A stretch of DNA of 64,000 nucleotides from assembly GCA_025093555.1 (NCBI GenBank), contig JAIWNF010000002.1, forward strand, positions 744,001 to 808,000, read 5' to 3'. Source of the stretch: Circinella umbellata. Taxonomy: Eukaryota > Mucoromycota > Mucoromycetes > Mucorales > Lichtheimiaceae. This document shows positions 33,151-44,157 of the stretch, one piece after another (position 1 is the stretch's first letter; each line of letters starts with the position of its first letter). Below the pieces are notes generated by a model. That model saw nothing but the letters and a program-made list of their open reading frames with translations, was not told the DNA's origin and ran no database searches. A program made the position numbers and the translations under genes.

Positions 33151-35470
33151 ACAGCCAACTCCAGCATTGTTCAAATATAAAGAAATTATTTGTTTATGAC
33201 TCAGCTTTGTTTAACACAATATACTTATGTTACTCGCTATTATTATTATTATATATATATATATATATATTGGAAATAAAAGAGAAAATCATTAGATTTT
33301 GCGGCACATCCTACCACCAGCATGTTTACGTACGATACTTTTTTGTAATATCCTTCACTCGCCATTGTTTGGTGTTGATTAACACCTTTTAATACAGTGT
33401 AGTAAAAGCAATAAGTGTATTTAGAATTCTTATGTTGATAAAACATTTTATCTGGTATATACGGCAACAATATAGAAGCTAGAGAGGGAATCATTTTTTT
33501 TTTTACAACTTAATGGCAAGCAAACTTTTTAACCATGTGTTTTAAGAGCGAGTATTTTTATGGTCTACTATCAATGCAAATTATCCAATAATGTTCAAAG
33601 TATGCATGCAGTATAAGAGTGATTTTAGAAAGAAATAATAGCAGTGATAATACTTATATATATGATAGAACAATAATAAAGGAACGTGATTGTTGACAAT
33701 GCCATTACCATGGTTAATACGACAAAAAGAAAACACAGAAAAAGTCTCATGATTTACATCATACATATTGTAGTATTTGTCTCATTAAGTCAAAAGAATC
33801 TCACTCCACAACAGCATAACTTGAGCTAATTATTCCGTTTTGTTGGCTATTTTACTTTAAGAAAGATACTTTTATAATCAATAAATGCCATAGTAATCTT
33901 GAATTTCACAATTAATCAGAATACGTAGAGCATAAATTCATTAGTATTTTATAAAGATAAAACTCATCATTTATACATCCTAGCATACATATATTTTTAG
34001 TCAAAGATTTACAAATCTAAACAAGTCTTTCCCACGACTAACATACTTCTTAAGACTGCAAGCCTTGTATATACATTTTTTGATCGACTGTCATTGGTAA
34101 CCGATCGCATTATTATTGAAAACCACCAACCAAAACAAATTACGGCAGCTAATAATGTGGAAATTCGCACACATGATTCAACCTTTGCTGCTGCTGTTGT
34201 TGCTGTTATTCCTGCTACTCCAAATATCTTATTCGGTGCGATTTAGTTGCTGTTGATGCTGTTGTTCCGGCGGGCTCTTTCATTTAGTGTTGCTGTAGTT
34301 ACCATACTCGCTGTCCCAATTGCTTCAGTAGATCTGGTTGCTGTAGTTGTTATCGATACTGTTTGCATGTTGATTGCTTTTAAAGGAGATCGAGAGATTA
34401 TCTTGGGAATTGTAACATTGAGAATCAGCGACCTTGACCTATTATACAGTTTTATTTTTTACCATCTGCAACAATTTTAACGCCTGTTCTAGTGTAACCG
34501 ACAAGTTTATTCTTTTTCCCAAAACTGTCAAGCTCTTCAATACCATTCGCGAAGTTTACTCGATAAATATCCCACCTGTTGATATATCCATGCTAAAGAA
34601 TGACATGAATTTATAAAGTTTGGTTTTGATTATGTCACTTAAAATCCCACTTGGTTAACTTGAGGAGCGACTTTGCATTGTGTTGCAACCTTTTGAAGAC
34701 TTATGCACATTGAGATTCGTAAATACAAAAGGTACTGATATCTGTCGTGTTGAAATCAATCTCTACATGACAGTACAAGTCGTTTCAAGTTTGAAAATGA
34801 CTGTGTAATCAAAGAACACTGAGTAGTGATGAAAGTAATTCGTAAGGAAGATCAAGAATTCGTTCAAGAGTTTTACTATTAGCTACAGATTCTTGTGTAT
34901 CTGATGTCACTTTGAAAAGATTTTTTTTATAGGGAAGTGTATAGCCTCAAGAATTTTTTATTAAAGCAAATTCAAAAATACAGCTCCCTTTTTCTCGGAA
35001 TTTTCCCTTCTTTTTTTGTCTCTCTCTCTCTCTCTCTCTCTCATAATTTATTTAAATTTTTTTTTATCATTATTATCAATATTATCAGTATCCTCGGTAT
35101 TTTCATAACATCACAAATATTTCTACCTAAATAAATATCAGAAGTTTACAATCAATAATAAGTTATACTTGAATATTACTTGGAACACTATTCGATTTCA
35201 CCTGGAATTGGATTCGAATTAAGGAGTTAGTATACATAAAAAGGATACTTTCTTCCTTTCACACAAATAACAATTAGTTCACTCTCTTGAAATAAACTCT
35301 TTTCCCGGCTATTTGATCGGTTGAATTTGCTGGTTATAAAAACCACCCTTTTATTTATTTTTCTTTTTATTGAATAAGTTATTAATATAACTTTCTCTAT
35401 TCCTTGAGTCTTTTACTCGGAATTTCTTATATCTTCTTTTTATTCTATTAATTATGATCCGAACGGGACG
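33151..35470. other. 2.3-kb spacer, no intact gene
   Basis: (TAT)n and (TA)n at 33238-33270 and (CT)n at 35021-35042. A stretch at ~34170-34400 is rich in GTTGCTGT/CTGCTG codon-like repeats; read on the minus strand it gives Gln/Asn/Ser-rich frames broken by stops, perhaps a relic of a low-complexity protein. Otherwise nothing recognised. Confidence 0.4.
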
Positions 35471-35839
35471 TAACATTAGTACAGGATTTTGTATTCATTT
35501 CCGGACACAACCCTCGATTTTTTTGCTTATGATAGATGATACTTGGTTAATCCCATAAGAGCAGGTGTAGCAAATACAAAAAAAAAATGATATTAGTCGC
35601 GAAAAACTCCCCCTATCATTTGCGTAGATCTTTAATCTTCACAAGAGAATCTCTTACTAGACCTCATAAGTAAGAAAATTATATACGTATTATAAGCAAG
35701 AATTAATGCTATCATAAGCGAAAAATATAGCATATCATAAGCGAAAAAATTAACATCATAAGCAAAAAAAACTAGCATCAAAGCGAAAATATTGGAGGTT
35801 GTGTCCGGAAATGAATGCAAAATCCTGTAGTTAATGTTA
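35471..35839. mobile_element. MITE-like 369-bp element with ~60-bp imperfect inverted termini
   Basis: The left end TAACATTAGTACAGGATTTT and following GTATTCATTTCCGGACACAA match the reverse complement of 35778-35839 with a few differences and a 1-2 bp indel. The right half contains four head-to-tail copies of a CATCATAAGCGAAAAA-like unit (~35711-35790). No ORF crosses it. Confidence 0.65.
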
Positions 35840-35846
35840 TTCAAAT

Positions 35847-36444
35847 ATGAGCATTCAACCTGCAACAAGCCATTGGAAAAGATTACAGCAAGGAGAACTA
35901 TGGAGACTTGTTACAACGAGTTTTGAAAACCCAACACAAAAAGATATAAAAATTGTTAAAAAACAATATTGTGCTAACAACCTTAAAAAAACAATTGCAT
36001 CAGCAGTAGGCTTTAAAACGCTCACCAGAGCATGTAGACCCAAACTTGGCACTGACCCAATAATGTGGTTTCCAATGACGAATAGGATAGTTACCAGAAG
36101 GCAAAACAATAGTTTGCTCGAATTGTTCCACAACAACCCTCACCAAAACGCATTCTATAACATGTTTACGCATGCATTAACAACTGTCAATACCACGCCA
36201 TCAAACCGATGGCCCAGTCTCATATTTTTTAAACCACTTACCCATTCCAAACCAAAATCAACTTCGAAAATTCAACAGCTTAGAAATAAATGGCCAACAC
36301 TGTGTCGCCTTTTAGCAGAACTCGATTATCATCAACACCCAGGATCAGATTACCCAGCAATACATTGATCCAGATCCCGGTCAAGCTTTATTAAAATGGG
36401 TTGAACCTCCTCCTCCGCCTCCTCCTCCTCCTGAACCAAACTAG
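35847..36444. pseudogene. Mosaic of coding-like fragments
   Basis: Three pieces that do not make one gene. (a) Plus, 35847-~35930, contains GELWRLVTTSF, like the start of rhomboid/derlin-type membrane proteins ('lWRLvTnF'). (b) Minus, 36177-36000, an open 59-codon frame ending in a stop, with LPSGNYPIRHWKPHYW. (c) Plus, from an AG acceptor at 36315 to TAG 36444, a tail containing QALLKWVE then nine prolines and EPN. An ORF of 173 codons crosses (a) and (b) on the plus strand, but its middle looks like the antisense of (b). The best reading is an old gene broken by a repeat insertion. Confidence 0.3.
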
Positions 36445-37194
36445 ATACACCACACGAACATCGATATAATTTTAAAGATAAAAAAAAAACCATTAGCTCC
36501 ACACTCCTCTTCCTCTTCAATGATATCGCCTTAAGCACCTTAACCTCTACATTCCAACAGATTTATGACCCTTTTTCCTCTTTGTACTGTTCCCTCTTCC
36601 CTCTTCCTTCGACCTTTTCCCTGTGTCAATAACAGGGTTTTTTCTCTTGTCTATGCTTTTTAGTAATCTGTCTCGAATAAATATGTCAGACCTGACGCTG
36701 TGTTCACGCAGACGTTAAATAAAACAAACAATTTTCATCATAGTTAATGTTGTATTTGGCTTTCTTTTAAAAGAAGGAGATTTTTGGCTGAGCTGGAAAA
36801 AAACGACTTTAGCATTGAGTACATTCTGGTTTGTCTGGAGATTTACTTTTGGCAGTATACGTTTGGTTCTGTAAAGTATGGTCTGGACATTGAGGTGTGC
36901 GCCCTTTCATCTGGCTGTATACGTTGGTTCAGTGGTGGAAACCGCTTTAGTCATTTGTACATAATGCTTTTTCTTTATTTCTTTGTGATTTTGAATCGCA
37001 AGGTTATACAACACAAGCAGAGATCCTTGTATATATATACAAAACAATATTTTTAATCTCGTTTGATGATAATTATACTAGTTTATTTATTTAATTTATA
37101 GATCTTTGCCAAGTTCCCTTCCTTTTTTTTTCTGCGTGTGCTCGTCATTGTATAATAAATAGAATTTGAATCATTATTATTGGTGTATTTTTCT
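36445..37194. other. Spacer, no intact gene
   Basis: CT-rich and T-rich sequence. An open stretch at ~36784-37056 begins at a non-ATG codon and is not supported as a gene. A 21-bp TTATTATTGGTGTATTTTTC(T) sequence at ~37174-37194 recurs at ~39728-39748. Confidence 0.35.
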
Positions 37195-38141
37195 GCACGC
37201 CCTTATTTCACCCCAACTGGATTTGAAATAAATTCAAGCAGGTAAAAAAAAATAGCAGGTGTATTTGTATGAGTAAAAAAAGCCTTTTTTCTTTACAATC
37301 TTTATAAATCGGCAGACAACATCTACGAAACTGCTCATAATACTACGGAAAAAATAAAGAGAAATTCATTCTATACAGCAGATGCTATTGAGAAAAAAAA
37401 AGACATCGTTAATTAGTAGTTTAAAAAATTATAAAAAACCTTTTTTTATTATAAAAGCAATAAGATATATAACAAAGACAAAAGCATCTCACGACATCTG
37501 CTTAGCCATCTTGCTCATTTAATGTTCAAAACATGTATAAAAAAGTATAGAAAGGTTGGTAAAAAAGTTTCGGTGGAATTTAGAGGGACATGAGATTTTT
37601 TATATAGTCTTTTTTTTATTATGATTATAGTTTTCAACTTATAAATAATAACCTCACGTTTTTTACTATTACTTTTTTGTTTGTTATATGCCAGCTGGTA
37701 GGAGATATTGGTAGTGTCATGTTACATTTACTCTATTGACTTATTAAATGGATCTTTAGTATATGTAAGAGATAATGGTCGATAAATAGTAAACAAGGAA
37801 TATGGTGTATCTATGATATTTTTATGGGCTGAAGAAGCATTACGTGGTCGAGAAGCTACCGACTTACATCTGCTTTACCATATGATGGGATTTGTTCCAG
37901 CAACAGTGACTACAACTGGAAATTTTATTCAATACATTCGTATGATAGGTGAATTTCATACAGAGTGAGTAGTTTTTTTTTTTCTTTTTTTAAAAAAAAA
38001 GTCTATATTGCACGCAATTATCATTGATATAATAACTTCTGTTATTTTTTTTACTCTTATACATATGCATTACCGCTCATACAAATACAGCCACTTGCTT
38101 GAATTTATTTCAAATCCAGTTGGGGTGAAATAAGGGCGTGC
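37195..38141. mobile_element. 947-bp element with 46-bp inverted termini
   Basis: The left end GCACGCCCTTATTTCACCCC (37195-37214) continues to AACTGGATTTGAAATAAATT and CAAGCA, and is repeated inverted, without visible mismatch, at 38096-38141. It carries an exon-like piece (37813-37964) ending at a GTGAGT donor. No clear target duplication (left TTTTTCT, right CCCAATT). Confidence 0.7.
37813..37964 (+). pseudogene. Exon-like fragment inside the 947-bp element
   Basis: An open stretch MIFLWAEEALRGREATDLHL continuing through LLYHMMGFVPATVTTT to EFHTE, followed by a perfect GTGAGT donor. Amino-acid composition is protein-like, unlike the AT-rich surroundings. No family recognised. No matching 5' exon is seen. 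Confidence 0.3.
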
Positions 38142-38450
38142 CCCAATTATATTTCAACCAATCGACACTTACGTCAATATTCCAAAATCAGTGCTAACTA
38201 TCGATGGTCATTACAAAGCACACGATATGTTTTACAAGGCTTGTATCCGCTAAACCCACTTTACTATAATAATCATGTCGCATTTGGAACAACCCAAAAG
38301 GCAACAATACACTCATTGGCAGCTGGTATTATCAATGCAATTGCGACTCTTTCAATTTCCAAGGATGCGATCAAGAATTTATTAAGAGTTACAAAAAAGT
38401 TGATAGAGTACAAAAAATATATTAGGGTGTCAATATTCCGGCACGGATAG
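38142..38450 (+). pseudogene. Coding-like fragment, unrecognised
   Basis: Starts directly at the right edge of the 947-bp element and stays open for 102 codons to TAG 38450, with RHLRQYSKISANYRW, STRYVLQGLYPLNPLYY and GTTQKATIHSLAAG. The 'STR..L.GLYP' pattern weakly recalls histidine acid phosphatases, but no catalytic RHGxRxP is present, so this is not claimed. A further open stretch in another frame (~38427-38480, NIPARIACMRQIKLIV) suggests a frameshift. Confidence 0.3.
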
Positions 38451-39315
38451 CATGTATGAGGCAGATCAAATTAATTGTTCCCAATTAGGAAATGGCCCCA
38501 GTAGCGAAGCGAAAGGGAGATTATTCTATTGTAAAATGACTATTATATTTAATATATAAAAAGAAAATAATGATAATAGTTAGCTATTCATTATACGTAC
38601 TGTATATGTGATGTTTAAGCATTTAATTGTCGAAGTAATCAAATGGTCATGTTCGAGAACATGTATTTTGTTCCCTTGTTGTTCCCTTTACACTCAATGG
38701 TACATGATTTTAATTCTTTTTACAGACGCCATAAAGGAGATTATTATTGCTGCTGCTATCTGTAAATATTTGTAGTGCTATAATAGAATTTCAATTTGTC
38801 AACACTAAATTATGTTGCAAAACTACAGTTAACACTTTTGAAGACATACTTATCACTTCAAATAAACTCGATTCCGCAGCGATGCATTCAATGGCAGCGG
38901 TTCGACTAATGGTAGATTCCTTATTAATGGTTCGGTTTGTCGACAATAATGTTCTTGGAATCACTAACAACAGTAGAATTTATATCTCCACACGCAATCA
39001 TGAACTCTCCATTAGAAAATGCTTTTGTTCCAATGGTTTCTCTCCCGGCATTAGGGTTTCTTCCTTCTGTTTTTTCTTTCACATCTTTTATTATTAGAGT
39101 TATATTTCATTGTGAAACTATTGATGCAGTCCAAGACAGCAATAACCTTTTTTCCATATTGACGCGAATAATGTACGTACTTCTCAACTTTTTTTTCTCT
39201 TATGCTTTATGCTATCTGTTTAAGTCTCAGCAACATGTCATAGTCAAAATTGATTGACTAAATCCAAAACGTCATAATCTCTTTTTATTGGTTTTCATTG
39301 CCTCATTCACTTTAG
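38451..39315. other. Repeat-derived spacer
   Basis: No intact gene. The segment 38750-39060 has a more balanced base composition and broken frames on both strands, suggesting old coding sequence. Confidence 0.3.
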
Positions 39316-39627
39316 CCGTGCCTCAATTCCTTCGCCAAATTACAAGCCAACATTGATCAACAACGTAGTACCGGGGCAAAAGCGTCCAATTACAAGTATC
39401 GTATTATTGAATGTCTGAAAATATTGGAAGATGCGGTCAATCAGATGGATGGAAAGGTTGAAGTAGTCGAGATAGAAATACGGAGTAAGGCCTTGGAAAT
39501 GATGAATGGTGGTTATAGTAATGCGTTGACGAGTGGAAATCAAAAAGTGTGTGAATTGATTGCCAAAAACCACCCAGGTTATCTTTCAAGTACAAGAATA
39601 ACGGATGAGGATTTTGAAGATTCATAA
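39316..39627 (+). pseudogene. Terminal exon-like fragment of an unknown protein
   Basis: After a TTTAG acceptor an uninterrupted 104-codon frame runs to TAA 39627: SFAKLQANIDQQRSTGAKAS, then YKYRIIECLKILEDAVNQMD, a helical middle, and NHPGYLSSTRITDEDFEDS at the end. Composition and helical pattern look like a genuine protein C-terminus. Upstream exons could not be found within 1 kb. Family unknown. It could be the last exon of a gene interrupted by the elements to its left. Confidence 0.4.
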
Positions 39628-39879
39628 ATTTTATTCTTATAACTTTTTTTTTTTTCTTTTTATATTTTCTTTGCAGAAAATAAAATAACTAATATATACA
39701 TTGTATATTAAATAAAACTTAAACCATTATTATTGGTGTATTTTTCTACTTTCTTTTTTGTAAGTCTGCGCGAACTATTCTATGGAAACTGGTGTGTAGC
39801 GCTCGATGCGTTACTATGGTGGTCTGAAAAATAGATAAGTCGGACATGCTTGCGATAATAATAAAAGAACATGGCTATG

Positions 39880-40155
39880 GTGGTGATGATACTGGATAAT
39901 GATAAATAAAAAGAATCGTTAGTGTTGATCATAAGGTTGAAAAATCACAAATAAAACAGTAAACGGTGGTGATGGTGGTGGTGACGTTGAATGAAATATA
40001 TAGAAAGAGTTGATGGTGGTAGTATGGGACGATCACAAGTAAAAAGAACGAGAGTGTCGATTGTGATGTTGAACGATAGCAAATAAAATAACGAGACCGT
40101 GATATTGAAGCTGACATCGAAGGATGCTAGAGAATTTGTGATGTTGAAGGATACG
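39880..40155. repeat. Degenerate minisatellite, ~45-bp period
   Basis: About six imperfect units carrying GTTGAA-GATCACAAATAAAA and GTGATGGTGGTGGTG-like blocks in head-to-tail order. Units differ in length (about 40-50 bp) and sequence, indicating an old array. Confidence 0.5.
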
Positions 40156-40447
40156 TACTTTCTAATAACACGGCTATTACATGCGTTAGGGAGTTTTTTT
40201 TTATTTGCATATTTACAAATTGAAATATAAACATCCTTTTGAATCATGTGAAGATAGGGGCTGGTAAGCTTTATATTTTTTTAAGCTTTCCTATATAGAT
40301 CTCTTTACATAAAAGAAAGTCGACTTTTGAAAAAAAAAATTATAACTTTCTATGTGTGTGTTTGATAATAGTTGTCTAGATGTTGGGAGAACTCGTTGGT
40401 CATTACCACTGATAATCTTTTGATGCCTGATATCTGACAAAGGTCGC

Positions 40448-40678
40448 TTGAATCGTCAAAATTGGCAGGCAATAGTTCGTTTTTACGTTGTTATTTTTTA
40501 TATATTTGTCGATCATGCTGGTGTTAAATTTGAACATTATAGAATTTTGACACCAATGAAAGAAATAAGTCCTGTTAAATCTTATGGGTATGCAATCGTA
40601 TTAAAGCTTTTTTGGTTTTGGTCGTATATTATGTATGGCTTTTGGGTAAAGACAACAGTGACAGAAATTAAGCAATAA
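40448..40678 (+). pseudogene. Small coding-like fragment
   Basis: A 76-codon open stretch preceded by an AG acceptor-like site rather than an ATG; contains QNWQAIVRFYVVIFYIF and GYAIVLKLFWFWSYIM. Aromatic and hydrophobic. No family recognised; possibly a relic exon. Confidence 0.25.
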
Positions 40679-43600
40679 ATAGCTCTTCAGACGCTTTATT
40701 ATAAAGCTGTGTAACTTGGACACTCCAAGTGAATTTATATATTTGTTTCTCTTCTTGTGTAAACTCAGTATTAAAACACCATACCACTTGAATTAAAAAA
40801 AGAAAGATGGTAACTTGTGGCCTTTCTCATATGCTAAGAATTCGCTAGCTTTTGTTTATCTCAATCTCAAAGATATTTTTACTCTTTCATTATAATTAAA
40901 AAATCATTGAAAGCACTTTTATATCATATATATTAATTATTTCATCGTTGTCTTAATCATTTTCACTGTCATCACTACTGTTATCTTTACCGACACTATC
41001 ACTAAATAGACAAACTACATGATCTGATTGGCTCTCGTAATGACACCATTATATTATAACAAAGATACTTTCCTGTCATAGCAAGGACAATTTTCTGTAA
41101 TAGCCAAAGCAAAAACACATTCCTGTCTCTGCTACGAAGTTTAAATATCCCACAATTTTTAAAATCTCCAGCCTTTTAACAATTTAATAATTGACCTCCT
41201 AATAGTTTTCATTGAGCAGAAAGTTTGGTAAACTCATTTTGAGATATCTTTTTTCGTGGCTTCTTCAGAAGTAATATTCCTGAATATAAGAGCTCACAAA
41301 TTTATATTCTTTTTCACATAGTTTTATTACACAAATACATCTAGATATTTCTTGCTTATTTCATATCTTTTTTTTTACGGAGTATTTCAGTCACTCATCG
41401 AACTTTTCAATATAAAAATGTTATATTATAATAATACCAAATTACACAAAAGGCAAAGTCTGAAATAATAACCAGCTTATGGAAGTAAATAGAAACATCA
41501 ATTATAAAAGAAAACTGATAAAGTACCTCACTATTTGGCGGCTCTAATTTTAAGCCGATTGATTTCCATTGAATAATAAATATATCAATAATTCGGCCAT
41601 CGTTACTTAGTAGCGCCCACATATACTATAATTCGGTAAAATTACCTTATACGGATTTTCGCTATGTATAATTATATACATTAATATATCTGAATGTTTA
41701 AGCAGAGCTAAGAGCTGTTTTCTTTTTTTTTTTTTGCTGTTCTACAGGACAGGATGGGAGAACTTGAAAAAAAAAATATTTGCAATCAGCTCATTGCTAC
41801 CGGCAAATCTTACTTATCCAAAGGAGTCGGCTTACGTAAAGAGAGAAAAAAAAAAAAGAAAGAAAAAAATCGCAACGAGATGTTATCTCAATATTCTTTT
41901 TTGAGATAATTTTAGGTGCTTATCCTGAAAATCCCTGGCTGGAATATCAATGTCTTAAATATACTCTCCTCTGTATAGGTCTGGTTAGCTCTTAAAAAAA
42001 ATCCGATTGAGAGTTGTTAACCCCATGGAATCACAAGAACAGTCAGCTTAAAATTAGATTATGTATTGCTTTTGCTGAATGCGACAATATCACTTCTACA
42101 AAAGATTTACTTGATACTTTTCTATTCGCTGGCACAACCTGTCGATGACGCGTTATTACTCGATGATACCTAGAAACCCCATTGAAAAGACGTCTTAATC
42201 AAAGGTCAACTGATCAACATACAAGTTGAGTTGAGTAGGTAGCATGCCACAAAACTCTAACTTTGGATTCGGGGCGTCAAAAAAATTTAAAAGTCAAAAT
42301 GAAATGGTGATTGAACAGTCGCTTTTTTTTTTTTTTTACAAAAATGTTCGCAATACTTATGAAATATTTTTTTTTCATCAATTAATACAAACTACTTATC
42401 ATAATTTTTGCTGAAGACTGACGGTAGTTTAAGTTAGGGATGTGAGAAGTTGCTAAAAAAATTTTAACATTGCTGTGATTGGTTTAAAGCTGGAAATTAT
42501 TGAAGAATTGGGTTTCTTGTTGTAAACAAAAAAAAATTCAACTCGGAAAAAAAAATGACATAGTTTTTTTAGCTTAACTACTATATTATACTTTCGATTG
42601 CTAAGTTGCTCTATGTAGAGTTGGTTTTATTGGTGCTTCATTTGTTGAGTGGATTTCTAACGAGCGGCTTAGTTACAAAATGCTGACTTGCAGAAACCTT
42701 ATTTAGCTTAGATAATAATATCTAAAGGCTTAATTCACTATTGATGGACACACTTTTAATATAGCAGTTCATCATAAAAAAATTCTCCATTGGTTGTTCA
42801 ATAACTCAAGTAGAAGTTTTGATGAAAATAGCCTTTTGTGAATAACTTGTTTAATTACAAGAAAGGAATAAAACTTTTTAACTATTTCACGTAAGTACCT
42901 GTTTTTTCTTTCCAAGTGAGGAGAAGAAATCACTAAAAAAGTAAAATAAAAAGCGCGCTGAGTCTTCAGTGGTTGCCGACACGTGGTGTCGTTATATTTT
43001 GCAATTGGACTTAATTGCTCAGCTATCTGGCTTAAAGGTACCCAGGAACAAGTGTACCCATGTGGTGCCATCTTACTGTGTACCAAGTTTAAACCTTGAA
43101 TATACATTTAGATAAAACAGCTAGAATTCCATTTGGACATGCTGCCCACTTTATTATACATAACATTTCATAAAAGGAAGAAGGTTACAACCTTTTTGAG
43201 TACTACAATACTTATGTATCCGAGAAATAAGATGCTTTATTACATCATGTTACATATTAAGTTCCCATAATTGCGTCTTCTTTCGGGTCAAAAGCTTACT
43301 ATATAATATGATTCCTGAATTTCTTTATCTTTTTTTTCATGAGCTTCACTTACAAATTTGGTTTGACTTACAAAAAAAACGTCAACTCCATCCAACCAAA
43401 TTGAAGAAAGAAAAAAAAACCTCAAAGAAAAAAAAAGCGACCTTTAATTAGATAATTGTTTTATTTTTACAATAATAAAAAAAGGAACTGTTATCTTAAG
43501 AAAATATATTGGAAATTATACATTTACCAAATTTCCCTAGTCAATAAATCACCCATATCTTTTTTATTTCATGAAGGAGCTTGTTTGGTATTTCACCTTT

Positions 43601-44157
43601 ATTATTCATCCCTGTCTATATGAAGTTAAAGTACGGGTTCCCACACACACATTAGCAAGTGCCTGAAAATCAATTGGGTCGAAAAAAATATCTTCCCAGT
43701 TTATTATCATGTTGTCCCGAATAAAAAAAAAAGAATTTCGATAAAACAATCTAGGCAAATAAACTAAAAATAAAAAGAAAAAAAAATCATCGTTGCGTGG
43801 GAAAGGGGACAAAGAAAAAAAAACTTTTTTTTTTGTCCTTCATTAAATCACCCAAAAAAGAAAAAAAGAAACCAAACATTAAAGAAAACCAAAAATGATT
43901 TTTTTTTTTGTGGAGAAAAAAATCAAGTGAATTTTTCTACTTTATTTTATAATAAACAAACTAAAAATAACAATTAAAAGACATAAAAAAAGATCTCAAT
44001 ACAGTAATATAGAGAGAGTAAAGAGACTTTTTAATAAAAAAATGGTGTACAAAGAAAAAAAATGAAGGAGGAGATTTGTTTTATATGAGAGAGAGTGCGG
44101 TTGAGGGGGATATATGAGTTAAGAGTTTTTTTTTAAATAATATAAGTAAAATATTAT
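40679..44157. other. Repeat-relic spacer downstream of the H+-ATPase gene
   Basis: No intact gene. Two exon-like minus-strand stretches: ~41622-41530 (MWALLSNDGRIIDIFIIQWK) and 43107-~42960 (MAPHGYTCSWVPLSQIAEQL), neither continued by a convincing frame. T-tracts at 41720-41734 and 42325-42339. Probably decayed transposon sequence. Confidence 0.35.

Noticed and set aside
35150..35230. Minus-strand ATTCGAATCC resembling a tRNA B box
   Set aside because: No matching A box or cloverleaf around it.
36784..37056. 90-codon frame
   Set aside because: Begins at a non-ATG codon, with no splice context or recognised motif.
38142..38450. Histidine acid phosphatase assignment from STRYVLQGLYP
   Set aside because: The catalytic RHGxRxP and the C-terminal HD motif are absent; the similarity is too short.
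43606..43812. 68-codon minus-strand ORF ending DFQALANVCVGTRTLTSYRQG
   Set aside because: The start is poly-Phe from an A tract; the last 30 residues look protein-like but have no continuation.
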